Source: Kineosporia aurantiaca JCM 3230
GTDB lineage: Bacteria; Actinomycetota; Actinomycetes; Actinomycetales; Kineosporiaceae
NCBI GenBank assembly: GCA_000719025.1
Contig: JODP01000002.1
Location: 248,001-312,000 of the forward strand
Length of the DNA: 64,000 nucleotides
Direction of reading: 5' to 3'
The notes below the pieces were generated by a model, which had not been told where the DNA came from, did no database searches, and saw nothing but the letters and a program-made list of their open reading frames with translations. Positions 1 to 8,871 of the stretch are shown piece after piece. The position numbers were made by a program, and so were the translations under genes. Each line of letters starts with the position of its first letter. Position 1 is the stretch's first letter.

Positions 1-1245
1 GCCCTGGGCGGTGGGCTGCTGGTGGCGCCGGGCCTGCTGGCGGCCTGCGGCGGTAGTGACGACAGCGGGGGCGGGGACACCGGTTCGCTGAACGCCGGGA
101 TCAATGAGGCTCCCGGTTCCGGGCGTGCCTACGACCAGCAGAAGGCCCGCCTGGACGCCTTCGCCAAGACCAAGCCGGACCTGAAGCTGAACGCGAACTA
201 TATTGACCACAACACTTTTCAGGAGGCCGTTAACAACTACCTGCAGGGCAACCCGGCCGACGTGTTCACCTGGTTCGCCGGGTTCCGGGCCCAGTCGTTC
301 TACACCAACGAGCTGATCGGGGACGTCTCCGAGGCCTTTCCGGCCGATGTCCCGGACGCGGTCAGGAAGGCCTCCACCGCCACCGACGGCAAGCAGATCT
401 TCATCCCCACGAACAACTACCCGTGGGCCGTCTTCTACTTCAAGAGCCTGTGGAAGAAGAACGGTTACGAGGTGCCCACCACGCTGGACGAACTGGTGGC
501 CCTGGCCGGGCAGATGCAGAAGGACGGCCTGACCCCGATCGGCTTCGCCGACAAGGACGGCTGGCCGGCGATGGGCACGTTCGACATCCTGAACATGCGG
601 ATCAACGGGTACGACTTCCACCTGAGCCTGATGCAGGGTAAGCAGGCCTGGACCGATCCGAAGGTGAAGACCGTCTTCGACACCTGGCGCGGTCTGCTGC
701 CCTACCACGAGAAGGATTCCCTGGGCCGGACCTACCAGGAGTCGGTGGCCAACCTGCAGCAGAAGAAGACCGGCATGTACTACCTCGGGCTCTTCCTCAC
801 CGACTCCCTGGAACTGGCCGAGCAGGACGACATCGGCTTCTTCACCTTCCCCGAGATCGACTCCGCCGTAGGTGCCGACGCCATCGACGCACCGATCGAC
901 GGCTTCTGCCTGGCGGCCGACCCGAAGAACCGCTCGGGGGCGATCGATCTGCTCAAATATCTCGGCTCGCCCGCCAGCGGCTCCGCCCTGGACGCCGCGA
1001 AGATCCCGCAGATCGCGGTCAACCCGGGCGCCAGCACCGACAACTACACCGGGCTGCAGAAGCAGGCGGTCGAGTTCATGGGGCAGCAGGCGTCCATCGC
1101 GCAGTTCATGGACCGCGACACCGACCCCGGATTCGCCTCCACCGTGATGATCCCGGCCATCCAGACCTTCATCTCCAAGCCCGACGACGTCGACAGTCTG
1201 CTGAAATCCATTGACGCGCAGGCCAAGTCCATCTTCACGGGCTGA
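1..1245 (+). CDS. Sugar ABC transporter substrate-binding lipoprotein (5' partial)
   Basis: The gene begins upstream of the window; the frame is open from base 1, so the GTG at 22 is inside the signal peptide and not the start. A hydrophobic run ends in LLAAC, a lipobox whose Cys (codon 46-48) would be acylated and anchor the protein outside the membrane. A Gly/Ser/Asp linker and about 385 residues of extracellular solute-binding (family 1) sequence follow, with NPADVFTWFAG early in the domain, as usual in sugar binders. It should deliver an oligosaccharide or sugar to the two permeases that follow; the first of them starts 4 bases after this stop. Substrate unknown. Confidence 0.9.
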   Translation, partial: ALGGGLLVAPGLLAACGGSDDSGGGDTGSLNAGINEAPGSGRAYDQQKARLDAFAKTKPDLKLNANYIDHNTFQEAVNNYLQGNPADVFTWFAGFRAQSFYTNELIGDVSEAFPADVPDAVRKASTATDGKQIFIPTNNYPWAVFYFKSLWKKNGYEVPTTLDELVALAGQMQKDGLTPIGFADKDGWPAMGTFDILNMRINGYDFHLSLMQGKQAWTDPKVKTVFDTWRGLLPYHEKDSLGRTYQESVANLQQKKTGMYYLGLFLTDSLELAEQDDIGFFTFPEIDSAVGADAIDAPIDGFCLAADPKNRSGAIDLLKYLGSPASGSALDAAKIPQIAVNPGASTDNYTGLQKQAVEFMGQQASIAQFMDRDTDPGFASTVMIPAIQTFISKPDDVDSLLKSIDAQAKSIFTG

Positions 1246-1248
1246 GCC

Positions 1249-2130
1249 GTGAGCGTTCGACGGGTCCGGCGGCTGACCGGCCGCGATCGCCTGGTGGTCG
1301 CGGTGATGGTCGTCGTGCCCACTCTGCTGGTGCTGGCCCTGGTCTGGCTGCCGGCCCTGCTGACCATCGTCCTGAGCTTCTTCTCCTGGAACGGGCTGGG
1401 CGACGTCAGCAACGCCAAATGGGTGGGGCTGCAGAACTACCGCGACGCCGCCCAGATCTACCCGCCGTTCTGGCCGGCCCTGCGGCACAACGTGATCTGG
1501 CTGCTGGCCCTGTTCGTGGTGACCGCCCTGGGCGTGCTGCTGGCGGTGATCCTGGACCGGGAACTACCCGGCGGCCGCTTCTACCAGACCGCGTTCTTCT
1601 TGCCGACGGTGCTGTCCCTGGCCCTGATCGGGTTCATCTGGCAGCTGATCTACTCCGCCGACCAGGGACTGATCAACGGCCTGACCGGCAGCTCCATCGA
1701 CTGGTACGGCGACCCGCAGTACAACCTGTGGGCGGTCATCGTCGCCTCGGCCTGGCGCCACACCGGATACATCATGCTGTTGTATCTGGCCGGGCTGAAG
1801 GGCTTCGACCCCACCCTGCGCGAGGCCGCCGTGCTGGACGGCTGCACCGAGCGCCAGACGTTCTTCCGGGTGGTGTTCCCGGTGATGCGCCCGATCAACA
1901 TCATCGTCCTGGTGATCACCGTGATCGAGTCGCTGCGGGCGTTCGACCTGGTCTGGGTGATCAACAAGGGCCGCAACGGCCTGGAACTGATCAGCGCCCT
2001 GGTCACCCAGAACATTGTGGGTGAGGCCAGCCGGGTCGGTTTCGGCTCGGCGCTGGCCACCATCATGCTGCTGATCTCCACCGTGTTCGTGGTCATCTAC
2101 TTGCGCGTGGTGATGCGGGAAGAGGATTGA
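1249..2130 (+). CDS. Sugar ABC transporter permease, MalF type
   Basis: A 293-residue integral membrane protein starting at GTG, 4 bases after the binding-protein stop. About six hydrophobic helices are visible, the first at residues 17-45. The cytoplasmic loop that docks the ATPase carries the EAAVLDG motif near residue 198 followed by the conserved FPVMRP. With the next gene it would form the channel of a CUT1 sugar importer. No ATP-binding subunit is encoded nearby, so a shared MsmX/MsiK-type ATPase is inferred. Confidence 0.93.
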   Translation: MSVRRVRRLTGRDRLVVAVMVVVPTLLVLALVWLPALLTIVLSFFSWNGLGDVSNAKWVGLQNYRDAAQIYPPFWPALRHNVIWLLALFVVTALGVLLAVILDRELPGGRFYQTAFFLPTVLSLALIGFIWQLIYSADQGLINGLTGSSIDWYGDPQYNLWAVIVASAWRHTGYIMLLYLAGLKGFDPTLREAAVLDGCTERQTFFRVVFPVMRPINIIVLVITVIESLRAFDLVWVINKGRNGLELISALVTQNIVGEASRVGFGSALATIMLLISTVFVVIYLRVVMREED

Positions 2131-3032
2131 TGACGCAGACCGTCCCGGACGTCCGTCGCCCACCGGTGAAGGTGGCCGGGAACCCCCGCGGCCGCCGGAC
2201 CGTGGTCACCGCCCTGGTCGCCGTCCTGGCCGTGCTCTGGCTGTTCCCGGTCGGCTGGGCCGTGCTGAACAGCCTGCGCTCGTACGACTACACCGCCGAG
2301 CACGGGTACGTCTCGCTCGGCGGCTGGACCCTGCAGAACTACCAGGACGCCTGGAAACGCGGCAACTTCGCGCACTACCTGCTGAACTCGGTCTACATCA
2401 CGGTCCCGGCGGTGGTGCTGAGCCTGCTGCTGGCCGCCTGCGTCGGGTTCGTCCTGGCCCGGTTCCGCTTCCGCTTCAACCTGGCCCTGCTCGGGCTGTT
2501 CACCGCGGCCAACCTGCTGCCCCCACAGGCCCTGCTGATCCCGGTCTACCGGATGTTCCGGGAGATCCCGATGCCGGAGTGGATCAGCAGCAGCGGCTCG
2601 CTCCTGAACAGCTTCCTCGGGCTGATCCTGGTCAACGTCGCCTTCCAGACCGGCTTCTGCACCTTCGTGCTGTCCAACTACATGAAGACGCTGCCCCGGG
2701 AGATGTACGAAGCGGCCGAGGTGGACGGCGCCGGGGTCTGGACCCAGTTCTGGCGCCTGACCCTGCCGCTGTGCCGGCCCCCGCTGGCCGCCCTGGCGGT
2801 GCTCGAGGTGACTTGGATCTACAACGAGTTCTTCTGGGCCACCGTGCTTCTGCAGGACTCCGGCAAGTTCCCGATCACCAGCTCGCTGAACAACCTGCGC
2901 GGGCAGTTCTTCACCGACAACAACCTGGTCGCGGCGGCCTCGGTGATCGTCGCGCTGCCCACCCTGCTGGTGTTCTTCGTGCTGCAGCGCCAGTTCGTGG
3001 CCGGGCTCACCCTCGGAGCCACCAAGGGCTGA
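2130..3032 (+). CDS. Sugar ABC transporter permease, MalG type
   Basis: A 300-residue permease with about six membrane helices and the EAAEVDG coupling motif near residue 196, the partner of the MalF-type permease. The ATG at 2130 overlaps the previous stop by one base (TGATG), which implies translational coupling; AGAGG lies just upstream. An in-frame TTG at 2127 is a less likely start. Confidence 0.93.
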   Translation: MTQTVPDVRRPPVKVAGNPRGRRTVVTALVAVLAVLWLFPVGWAVLNSLRSYDYTAEHGYVSLGGWTLQNYQDAWKRGNFAHYLLNSVYITVPAVVLSLLLAACVGFVLARFRFRFNLALLGLFTAANLLPPQALLIPVYRMFREIPMPEWISSSGSLLNSFLGLILVNVAFQTGFCTFVLSNYMKTLPREMYEAAEVDGAGVWTQFWRLTLPLCRPPLAALAVLEVTWIYNEFFWATVLLQDSGKFPITSSLNNLRGQFFTDNNLVAAASVIVALPTLLVFFVLQRQFVAGLTLGATKG

Positions 3033-3049
3033 GCCCTAGGCTGCCGGTC

Positions 3050-4588
3050 GTGACGAACGGCGCTGAGGCAATCCTGCAGACCCTGATCGACAACGACGTG
3101 CGCGTCTGCTTCGCCAATCCCGGCACCTCGGAGATGCACCTGGTGGCCGCGTTGGACTCGTTCCCGCAGATGCGGGCCGTGCTGTGCCTCTTCGAGGGCG
3201 TGGCCACGGGCGCGGCGGACGGGTACGGGCGGATGGCGGGCTCACCGGCCGCCACCCTCCTGCATCTGGGGCCGGGACTGGCCAACGGGATGGCGAATCT
3301 GCACAACGCGCGCCGCGCCGGGACGGCGCTGCTGAACATCGTCGGTGACCACGCCGCGAGTCACCAGGACCTGGACTCGCCGTTGCAGTCGGACATCCGC
3401 TCCGCCGCAGGTGTCGTCTCCACCTGGGTCGGCCGCCCGGCCGGCGTCGCCGACCTGGGGCCGGCCGTGATCGAGGGCCTGCAGGCCGGTGGTGTGGCCA
3501 CGCTCATCGTCCCGGCCGACGTCTCCTGGTCCGACGGCGCCGAGCCCGGCGGACGGGTCCCCCGGGCCCAGACGCCGTCCGAGTCGGGCCCGGCCGGTGC
3601 GTCGGAGCGGGTGCGGGAGGTTCTGCGCAGCGGCGAGCCGGTGGCGTTCCTGCTGGACGGATCGGTGCTCACCGAAGCCGGCCTGGCCGCGGCCGACCGG
3701 ATCGCTCAGGTCAGTGGGGCCAGGGTGTTCTGCCCCACCTGGCCGGCCCGCTGGCGGCGCGGAGCCGGGGTGCCCCGGGCCACGCCGATCAGCTATCGCG
3801 CCGAGACGGTACGCGAACAGCTGGACGGGATCCGGCATCTGGTGCTGGTCGAGGCCCGTCCACCGGTCACCTCGTTCGCCTATCCCGGGCAGGAAGGTCG
3901 CCTAGTGGCGCCGGGCGTCGACGTGCACGAGCTGGAGGGTGGAGTTGCCGCGCTCTCTGCGCTGGCCGACGAACTCGCTCCCGAGGTCATTGCGCGCCTT
4001 GCCGAAAGCCGTCCCGCCGAGCTGCCGACCGGCACCCTGAACGCCGACAACTGGGCCTACGTAGTCAGCGCGCTCCTGCCGGACGAGGCGATCCTCGTCG
4101 ATGAGGCCATCACCTCCGGATTGACCGTCCTACCGGACGCTTTCGCGGGCGCGCCCGCCCACGACGTGCTCGGCCTGACCGGGCTGGCCATCGGGCAGGG
4201 CCTGCCCCTGGCCGCCGGGGCCGCCATCGCCTGCCCGGACCGGCCGGTGGTCTGTCTGGAGGCCGACGGCAGCGCGATGTATACCCTGTCCGCGTTGTGG
4301 ACCCACGCCCGCGAACAGCTGAACATCACCACGGTCATCCTGAACAACCGCTCCTACGCCATCCTTCGGGCCGAGATGGGCCGGGTCGGCGCCACCGCGA
4401 TCGGCCCCAGCGCCGCCTCGATGATGGATCTGGTCGGCCCCGACCTCGACTTCGTCTCCCTGAGTCAGGGCATGGGCGTGCCGGCCACCCGGGCCACCAC
4501 CGCCGAGGAACTCGCGGCCCAGTTCAAGACGGCCACCAGCACCCCCGGCCCGCACCTGATCGAGGCCGTGCTGACGTCAGACCGGTGA
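3050..4588 (+). CDS. Thiamine diphosphate-dependent enzyme, acetolactate synthase/benzoylformate decarboxylase type
   Basis: A 512-residue member of the IlvB/MdlC-like ThDP family. The N-terminal PYR domain has FANPGTSEMH with the conserved activating Glu near residue 28. The C-terminal PP domain has EADGSAMY followed by an NN pair (NNRSY) that ligates the metal and diphosphate. The order PYR, central domain, PP is normal for the family. It starts at GTG 17 bases after the permease and could share that transcript. It would decarboxylate or carboligate a 2-oxo acid, but the substrate cannot be read from the sequence. The frame stays open far upstream into the permease, but homology begins only at this GTG. 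The 3' end overlaps the convergent AraC gene by 12 bases. Confidence 0.85.
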   Translation: MTNGAEAILQTLIDNDVRVCFANPGTSEMHLVAALDSFPQMRAVLCLFEGVATGAADGYGRMAGSPAATLLHLGPGLANGMANLHNARRAGTALLNIVGDHAASHQDLDSPLQSDIRSAAGVVSTWVGRPAGVADLGPAVIEGLQAGGVATLIVPADVSWSDGAEPGGRVPRAQTPSESGPAGASERVREVLRSGEPVAFLLDGSVLTEAGLAAADRIAQVSGARVFCPTWPARWRRGAGVPRATPISYRAETVREQLDGIRHLVLVEARPPVTSFAYPGQEGRLVAPGVDVHELEGGVAALSALADELAPEVIARLAESRPAELPTGTLNADNWAYVVSALLPDEAILVDEAITSGLTVLPDAFAGAPAHDVLGLTGLAIGQGLPLAAGAAIACPDRPVVCLEADGSAMYTLSALWTHAREQLNITTVILNNRSYAILRAEMGRVGATAIGPSAASMMDLVGPDLDFVSLSQGMGVPATRATTAEELAAQFKTATSTPGPHLIEAVLTSDR

Positions 4589-5554
4589 GGGGAGAGGGGC
4601 CTTGAAGGTGCGCCGGTAGTTCGTCGGAGTCACCCCGAGCACCGTGTGCAGGTGCTTGCGCAGCAGGGTGGCGCTGCCGAAACCGACCTCGGTGGCGATC
4701 CGGTCGATCGGCAGGTCGCTGACCTCGAGCAGGTGCCGCGCCAGGTCCACCCGCTGCTGGATCAGCCACTGGTTGGCGCTGACGCCGGTCTCCTCACGGA
4801 AACGGCGGCTGAACGTACGGACGCTCATGGTGGCGTGAGCAGCGAGATCGGCGAGGGTCAGCGGTTGGTCGAGTCGGTTCAGGGCCCACTGCCGGGTCGC
4901 CGTGGTCGAAGAGTCCTCGTGCTGCGGGACCGGCCGGTCGATGAACTGGGCCTGTCCACCCTCGCGCCACGGGGCGACCACGCACCTCCGGGCCGCCGCG
5001 TTCGCCACGCTGGCTCCGTGATCGCGGCGCACCAGGTGCAGGCAGGTGTCGATCCCGGCCGCCGCCCCGGCACTGGAGATCACTCGCCCGTTGTCGGCGA
5101 ACAGCACATCGGGGTTCAGGCGCACGTGCGGGAAGAGCCGGCGGAACTCGTCGGCAGTACCCCAGTGGGTGGTCGCGCCCAGGCCGTCGAGCAGGCCCGC
5201 GGCGGCCAGCACGAAGGCCGAGGTGCAGAGGCTGAGGATCCGGGCCTGCTCGGGGATCAGTAACAGAGCGTGCCGGATCTCGGGCGGCAGGGTCCCGTCC
5301 CGCAGCAGCACCGACGTCGGCTCCACGGTGGCCAGCACGACGGTGTCGGCCGTGCTCAGCGCGTGCTCGTCATGATCCACCGCGACGCTGAAGTCGGCGT
5401 TCGTACGGACCGGGCGACCGCCGATGGAGCAGGTCACGACCTGGTAGAGCACCTCGCGGTTGGGTCCCAGGGCGTCGTGGAAAACCCGGGCCGGGATACC
5501 CAGGTCGAACGGGACGACGTCGTCCAGGGCCAACACCACCACACGATGAACCAT
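4577..5554 (-). CDS. GlxA-type AraC-family transcriptional regulator
   Basis: A 325-residue protein with an N-terminal DJ-1/PfpI-like domain (about residues 1-190, starting MVHRVVVLALDDVVPFDLG) and a C-terminal AraC DNA-binding domain with two helix-turn-helix units (LADLAAHATMSVRTFSRRF, then IDRIATEVGFGSATLLRKH). It is divergent from the quinone oxidoreductase at 5625, with 70 bases between the starts, so it probably controls that gene. An in-frame ATG at 5575 would add seven residues. Effector unknown. Confidence 0.9.
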   Translation of the reverse strand: MVHRVVVLALDDVVPFDLGIPARVFHDALGPNREVLYQVVTCSIGGRPVRTNADFSVAVDHDEHALSTADTVVLATVEPTSVLLRDGTLPPEIRHALLLIPEQARILSLCTSAFVLAAAGLLDGLGATTHWGTADEFRRLFPHVRLNPDVLFADNGRVISSAGAAAGIDTCLHLVRRDHGASVANAAARRCVVAPWREGGQAQFIDRPVPQHEDSSTTATRQWALNRLDQPLTLADLAAHATMSVRTFSRRFREETGVSANQWLIQQRVDLARHLLEVSDLPIDRIATEVGFGSATLLRKHLHTVLGVTPTNYRRTFKAPLPSPV

Positions 5555-5624
5555 GGCCCGATTATTACGCACCATGTCCAGCGGGCCACTCGTCGCCCGG
5601 TTCCCCACCGCCCACGATGAAGCC

Positions 5625-6593
5625 ATGAGTAACCACACCATGCGCGCCGTCACCCAGGACTCCTTCGGTGGAGCCGACGTCCTGAGGCTGACCGACGTCC
5701 CCCGACCGATCCCCCAGCCCACCGAGGTCCTGGTCCGCGTCCACGCCGCCGGCACCAACCCGGTGGACTGGCAGACCCGTGAGGGCCGGGGCATGGCCCG
5801 GGTCCTGGGCACCCCGCCCTTCGTGCTCGGCTGGGACGTGGCCGGCGTCGTCGAGGAGGTCGGCTTCGGCGTGACCACGCTCGCCGTCGGCGACGAGGTC
5901 CTCGGCATGCCCTGGTTCCCCCGGGCCGCCGGTGCCTACGCCGAGTACGTCACCGCCCCCTCGCGCCAGTTCGTCCGCAAACCCGCATCGCTCAGCATGA
6001 CCCAGGCCGCCGCCCTCCCCCTGGCCGCGCTCACCGCCTGGCAGGCCATCGTCGACACTGCCCAGGTGAGCCCCGGCCAGCGGGTGCTGATCACCGCCGG
6101 CGCCGGTGGGGTCGGGCACCTGGCCGTCCAGATCGCCCACGCGCTCGGCGCCGAGGTCGTGGCGACCGCGAGCGCCCGCAACCACGCCTGGCTGCGCGAG
6201 CTCGGGGCCACGACCACGATCGACTACACCGCCACCCGCTTCGAGGACGAGGTCAAGGATGTCGACGTGGTGATCGAGATGATGGGCGACGCCCGCGACC
6301 GGTCCAGCACCCGCGCCCTGAAAACGTTACGGCCCGGCGGCCTTCTGGTCACCGTCCCGGCCGGGGTTTCCCCGGAACTTCAGGACGCGGCGGATCGCCT
6401 GGGTATGAGGGTGACCCCGTTCCTGGTGGAACCGGACAACGCGGGCCTGCGCCGGGTCGTGGAGCTGATCGAGGCAGGCAAGGTCCACGTCGAGGTCGAG
6501 CGCACCTTCCCACTGGAGGAAACCTCTGCGGCCCTGACCGCTGTCGAAAGTGGGCACACCCGAGGCAAGATCGTCCTGCAGGTGGCCGGATAG
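5625..6593 (+). CDS. NADP-dependent zinc-free quinone oxidoreductase (MDR family)
   Basis: A 322-residue medium-chain reductase. The N-terminal GroES-like domain includes AAGTNPVDWQTREG and lacks the Cys/His zinc sites, which marks the quinone-reductase branch. The Rossmann domain carries ITAGAGGVGHLAVQIA (about residues 149-164). It would use NADPH to reduce a quinone or an activated alkene. The ATG at 5625 is preferred; an ATG at 5640 (MRAVTQDSFGG) is also plausible. Divergent from the AraC-type regulator and followed by a hairpin at 6610. Confidence 0.9.
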   Translation: MSNHTMRAVTQDSFGGADVLRLTDVPRPIPQPTEVLVRVHAAGTNPVDWQTREGRGMARVLGTPPFVLGWDVAGVVEEVGFGVTTLAVGDEVLGMPWFPRAAGAYAEYVTAPSRQFVRKPASLSMTQAAALPLAALTAWQAIVDTAQVSPGQRVLITAGAGGVGHLAVQIAHALGAEVVATASARNHAWLRELGATTTIDYTATRFEDEVKDVDVVIEMMGDARDRSSTRALKTLRPGGLLVTVPAGVSPELQDAADRLGMRVTPFLVEPDNAGLRRVVELIEAGKVHVEVERTFPLEETSAALTAVESGHTRGKIVLQVAG

Positions 6594-6609
6594 CACCAGC
6601 CTGACCAAC

Positions 6610-6643
6610 GGTGAGAGGGCGGAGGAATCTCCGTCCTCTCACC
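6610..6643. terminator. Hairpin between oxidoreductase and comB-like remnant
   Basis: Two 15-base arms (6610-6624 and 6629-6643) pair with one mismatch around a GAAT loop. It lies 16 bases after the oxidoreductase stop and just beyond the 3' end of the minus-strand comB remnant, so it could serve both directions. No T tract is present. Confidence 0.6.
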
Positions 6644-6651
6644 GGCCCCGA

Positions 6652-7222
6652 TCAACCGAAGAGTCCGTCCTTCAGGACCGGAACGCTTCGGCTCTGATCC
6701 ACCTCAGCGGCGATCTCGACGTCTTCGGGAAATCCCATTCCGATCAGCTCCCGGCCGCTGGCGCAGGCGCGAAGCGCACTCGCCAGATCCTCCGCAACCA
6801 CCGCGTAAGAGGCCACGGCCGCCGCTGCCTCGGGAGAAGCGTCCCTCATTCCCTCTCCAGCAGCGACCCGATGACGGCTCCCGCACCCCAAAGGTCTGCC
6901 ACCGCAGGGCGCAAGCCACCGTCGTCGCTCATTTCTCCGGCCGCCACCACCGCAACGGTGTTATTGGAGCGCGTAATCTAGGCCGCGACGGCCGAGAAGT
7001 TACGCAGGGCAGCGCCGACCACGAACTGGCGGCCCGCGCCCGCCAGCAAGGAAATGGTGGAACCGTTCGGCGAGGGCAACACGATGCGTTGCGCGGGAGG
7101 GCTTGTCCGAATCGTCCCCGGCGACAGGCTGAGGTCTCCCGGCCTTGCCGCTGATCGTCCGACCGCAAGAACAGCGTCCTGCTCTGTCGCATAACGAGCG
7201 GCAGTTTTCCCATAACCACTTT
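6652..7222 (-). pseudogene. comB: Decayed 2-phosphosulfolactate phosphatase (ComB-like) gene
   Basis: Joining minus-strand frames restores a ComB/COG2045-like protein. One frame holds YATEQDAVLAVGR, RIVLPSPNGSTISLLAGAG and VVGAALRNFSAVAA; a TAG stop at 6978-6980 follows where the family usually has Trp; the same frame resumes with NTVAVVAAGEMSDDGGLRP and DLWGAGAVIGSLLERE. A frameshift at about 6846-6858 leads to GMRDASPEAAAA, CASGREL, GFPEDVEIAAEVD and VPVLKDGLFG. About 60-80 N-terminal residues, including the usual DVL start of the fold, are missing; the epoxide hydrolase gene occupies that place in the same frame. At least three lesions mean it is not functional. The family assignment is from motif memory. 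Confidence 0.75.
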
Positions 7223-7250
7223 CGGTATCACCGAGAGTTATGGGCGGGAT

Positions 7251-8273
7251 TCATTCAGCCAGTTTGACCGCCCGGCGCAGGTCGTCGACGTAGGCCTGGG
7301 GCTGCTCCCAGGCGGCGAAGTGGCCACCCGCGTCATGTTCGATGAACTCGACCACGTTGACGAAGGCTTCGGCATAGCTGCGCGGGGCAGGCTTGATGTC
7401 GCGGGGGAAGGCCGAGAGCACGGTGGGGGTTTCGACGCGGGCGGGGATGGCGAAGGGCTCGGTATAGGTGCTGAACGAGGTGCCGATCGTGCCGGTGAAC
7501 CAGTACGCGCTGACCCAGGTGAGCAAATCATCCGGGGTGAAAGCGGATTCGTCAGACCAGGACTGCAGCTTCTCGACGATCCAGGCCGCCAGCCCCGCCG
7601 GTGAGTCACCCAGCGCCACGGCGAGGGTATTCGGCCGGGTGGACTGCTCGGCGATATAGCCGCCCTCGGCCCGGAACCATTGCCCGGCCTGCCCTAGGTA
7701 GGCCGCCGCGTCGGGGGCCAGATGGGCCGGGTCGGCGGTTGCGGCGTGGCGGGCGGAGACGTTGGTGAGATGCAAGGACGCCACTCGGTGCGGGTATTCG
7801 GCGGCGAGGACCTCCGCCACGTCGCCACCGACGTCCCCACCCGAGAGGGTGTACCGCGCATAGCCGAGTTCGGAGAGGGCGTCGGCGACGACGCCGGCGA
7901 TCCGGGCGACGGACATGCCGGGTTCGGTGAGGGGCTGCGCGAACGGGTATCCCGGCAGGGCGGGGACGACCACGTTCAGGTCGGTGAGCAGGGGCAGGAC
8001 GCGCTCGAACCGGAGCACCGAGTCCGGCCAGCCGTGCAGCAGAACGACGACCGGGGCGTCCGGGTTCGCCGAGCGCTGGTGGATCACGTTGAGGCCGGCA
8101 ATGCTCTGCCAGGGAAGGCCGTTGATCCGCTTTTCGTGCACCTCCCAGTCGTAACCAGTGGCCCAGCGGTCCAGCAGGGCATCGAAATCGGCACCGCCGA
8201 CACCACGATCAGCGCCCCAGGGGGTCCGGACGCGTCGCGTGTTCTGGATGCGGGCTCGCAGGTTGTCGTCCAT
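7251..8273 (-). CDS. Epoxide hydrolase-like alpha/beta hydrolase
   Basis: A 340-residue alpha/beta hydrolase. VVLLHGWPDS (about residue 77) holds the HGWP oxyanion motif typical of epoxide hydrolases. The nucleophile elbow is SGGDVGGDVAE with Asp as nucleophile, and a C-terminal His lies in EHDAGGHFAAWE. It would open an epoxide or hydrolyse a related ester in the cytoplasm. The ATG at 8273 is chosen because upstream sequence is a low-complexity extension across the divergent TetR gene. That start codon sits inside a palindromic operator, and no Shine-Dalgarno sequence is present, so a leaderless mRNA is likely. Confidence 0.9.
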   Translation of the reverse strand: MDDNLRARIQNTRRVRTPWGADRGVGGADFDALLDRWATGYDWEVHEKRINGLPWQSIAGLNVIHQRSANPDAPVVVLLHGWPDSVLRFERVLPLLTDLNVVVPALPGYPFAQPLTEPGMSVARIAGVVADALSELGYARYTLSGGDVGGDVAEVLAAEYPHRVASLHLTNVSARHAATADPAHLAPDAAAYLGQAGQWFRAEGGYIAEQSTRPNTLAVALGDSPAGLAAWIVEKLQSWSDESAFTPDDLLTWVSAYWFTGTIGTSFSTYTEPFAIPARVETPTVLSAFPRDIKPAPRSYAEAFVNVVEFIEHDAGGHFAAWEQPQAYVDDLRRAVKLAE

Positions 8274-8313
8274 GTGTATGAAGGTACACATGATGTGTAT
8301 GCTTGTACACATG
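8271..8313. promoter_or_regulatory. Tandem palindromic TetR operators in the divergent promoter
   Basis: Two near-identical inverted repeats lie side by side. Site 1 is CATGTGTA-N6-TACACATG at 8271-8292; site 2 is ATGTGTA-N6-TACACAT at 8293-8312. Their centres are 21 bp apart, two helical turns. Together they fill the whole gap between the divergent start codons and include both ATGs. Two dimers of the adjacent TetR protein are inferred to bind here and shut off both genes. Confidence 0.82.
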
Positions 8314-8871
8314 CAACCGCGCAACGCCGAAGCGACCCGGCTCCGCATCCTGGAACACGCCCAGCGGCTGTTCGCGCAGCACGGGTACCGGACGATTACG
8401 GTCAAACAGGTGGCCGACGCGGCGGGGGTCTCCCCCAACCTGATCACCCGCTACTTCGGCGGCAAGGACGGGCTCTTCCTGGCCGCGACCCGGGTCGGGA
8501 TCCCGGTCACCGATTCCTTCGCCGGGGATGCCTCCGCGCTCGGCGAGCGCCTGGCCGCGAGCATCGTCAGTCGTTGGTACGGGGTGCCCGGTGAGGATCC
8601 GTTGCTGGTGCTTCAGCGTGCCTCCGGCGAGCGGCCGGAGGCGGCCGAGGCCCTGGCGGCCTTTCTCGACGGCAGCTCGCTGGAGCCCCTGCGCCGCTAT
8701 TTTCTGGACACCGGTCTGGACGAGGCGACGGCCCGGGACCGGGCCGCCGCCATCGATGCCTTCGTGCTCGGGGTCTCCACCCGGCGGCGGGTGCTGCGCT
8801 CCGAGCTCGGGGACCCGGACGAGCTGCAGGCCTGGCTCAGCTCGACGATTCAGCGCCTGGCCGAGGGTTGA
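8311..8871 (+). CDS. TetR-family transcriptional regulator
   Basis: A 186-residue repressor with an N-terminal helix-turn-helix (VKQVADAAGVSPNLITRYFG, about residues 31-50) and a helical ligand domain. It is divergent from the epoxide hydrolase with only 37 bases between start codons, and paired palindromes cover that gap, so autoregulation and control of the hydrolase are likely. In-frame ATGs at 8293 and 8299 exist but lie within the operator. The 3' end overlaps the next, convergent gene by 35 bases. Confidence 0.92.
   Translation: MQPRNAEATRLRILEHAQRLFAQHGYRTITVKQVADAAGVSPNLITRYFGGKDGLFLAATRVGIPVTDSFAGDASALGERLAASIVSRWYGVPGEDPLLVLQRASGERPEAAEALAAFLDGSSLEPLRRYFLDTGLDEATARDRAAAIDAFVLGVSTRRRVLRSELGDPDELQAWLSSTIQRLAEG

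Noticed and set aside
6550..6981. A plus-strand frame of 143 codons after the quinone oxidoreductase
   Set aside because: It lies on the opposite strand of the comB remnant, which explains its openness; composition is non-protein-like.
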